Below are positions 63,496 to 64,000 of a DNA stretch of 64,000 bases, one piece after another (the first letter of the stretch is position 1; each line of letters begins with the position of its first letter). The DNA is from Onchidella celtica. Taxonomy: Eukaryota; Mollusca; Gastropoda; Systellommatophora; Onchidiidae. The stretch spans positions 57,428,321 through 57,492,320 of the forward strand of contig OZ007570.1 in NCBI GenBank assembly GCA_963931925.1, written 5' to 3'. The position numbers were made by a program, and so were the translations under genes. Below the pieces are notes generated by a model, which was given only the letters and a program-made list of their open reading frames with translations, made no database searches and was not told the DNA's origin.

Positions 63496-64000
63496 CTGTA
63501 AAATATTACAGCTTCAATCAGTTCAAGTTTTAAAAGTATCCACTGGATTGGTACACATTCCTTCCACACTACTACATGAATCTTTGCCAGGTCTATCAAT
63601 GAACTACAAATAATACTTAAAGGCTACCCTTATACATTTAAAAAAAAAAAAAACTTTTTCTATTTTGGATTCCTCTTTCCTTAGCCCCTTATTATTATAC
63701 TGTATACTGTCGCCTAAGTTTCACCAATTAAAACTTTTCTTTACAAATAAACAGTAACAAACTCGGATGGTGAAGAAGAGATGCCAGTTTGTAGAAAAAT
63801 TATGCCTTTCATTAGGCAATCTCCTTTTTCGCAAAATACAGTCATGATAATTCTAACTCTTTAACAACTGGGTTCATAGCATCTATTTGTCGCAGAAGGG
63901 GGAGCTTCTCACTATAATAACATTCTTGCATAACAACAACCTACACAACAATACGTTTTCAATTTAAAAATCGGGCTTGAAGTAGGAAGATATTTAAAAC
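63496..64000. other. Intron of the PICALM-like gene, to the window edge
   Basis: AT-rich sequence upstream of the first located exon on the minus strand. No further exon was recognised. The next one is expected beyond the window. Confidence 0.5.

Overview
The window is nuclear DNA of a metazoan: split genes with GT-AG introns, AT-rich introns, long microsatellites, many small inverted-repeat elements and one LTR retrotransposon. The gene set (profilin-4, a FAM228 protein, a PICALM/AP180-like clathrin adaptor), a retrotransposon of a class reported from deuterostomes, and the overused palindromes TAGGCCTA and TACATGTA suggest a marine invertebrate deuterostome, perhaps an echinoderm. The species is an inference and not proven.

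Layout. 1-5132: intron or upstream DNA of a plus-strand gene whose last coding exon (5133-5390) encodes an acidic Glu-Pro-rich tail; the gene itself is not recognised. 5391-10388: non-coding, presumably the tails of two convergent genes. 10389-15526, minus strand: complete profilin-4 (PFN4) in four coding exons (128 aa), with several transposon remnants in its introns. 15539-32336: gene-poor DNA with LINE fragments, foldback elements, a hAT-like remnant and a pentanucleotide satellite. 32337/32472-42556, plus strand: a FAM228-family gene, ten recognisable coding exons plus at least one exon not located. 42557-52850: non-coding AT-rich DNA. 52856-61246: an intact LTR retrotransposon with a single 1574-codon gag-pol frame. 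61577-63495, minus strand: the last three located coding exons of a PICALM/AP180-like gene, cut by the window edge.

The most striking object is the retrotransposon. Its pol domains run protease, integrase, reverse transcriptase, RNase H, so the integrase precedes the RT as in Ty1/copia, although the domain sequences are Ty3/gypsy-like. This is the Gmr1-like arrangement. The two 1180-bp LTRs differ at one base, the element has a 5-bp target duplication (GAAAC), and its tRNA-Pro-type primer-binding site is tandemly duplicated together with the LTR end. It sits antisense about 325 bp past the stop codon of the PICALM-like gene, probably inside its 3' UTR.

PFN4 and FAM228 lie head-to-head. As I recall, human PFN4 lies in the FAM228B/FAM228A interval at 2p23.3, so this looks like old deuterostome microsynteny of two genes with testis-biased expression in mammals. 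Exon structures were assembled by hand from splice sites, reading phase and remembered family sequence; no search was run.
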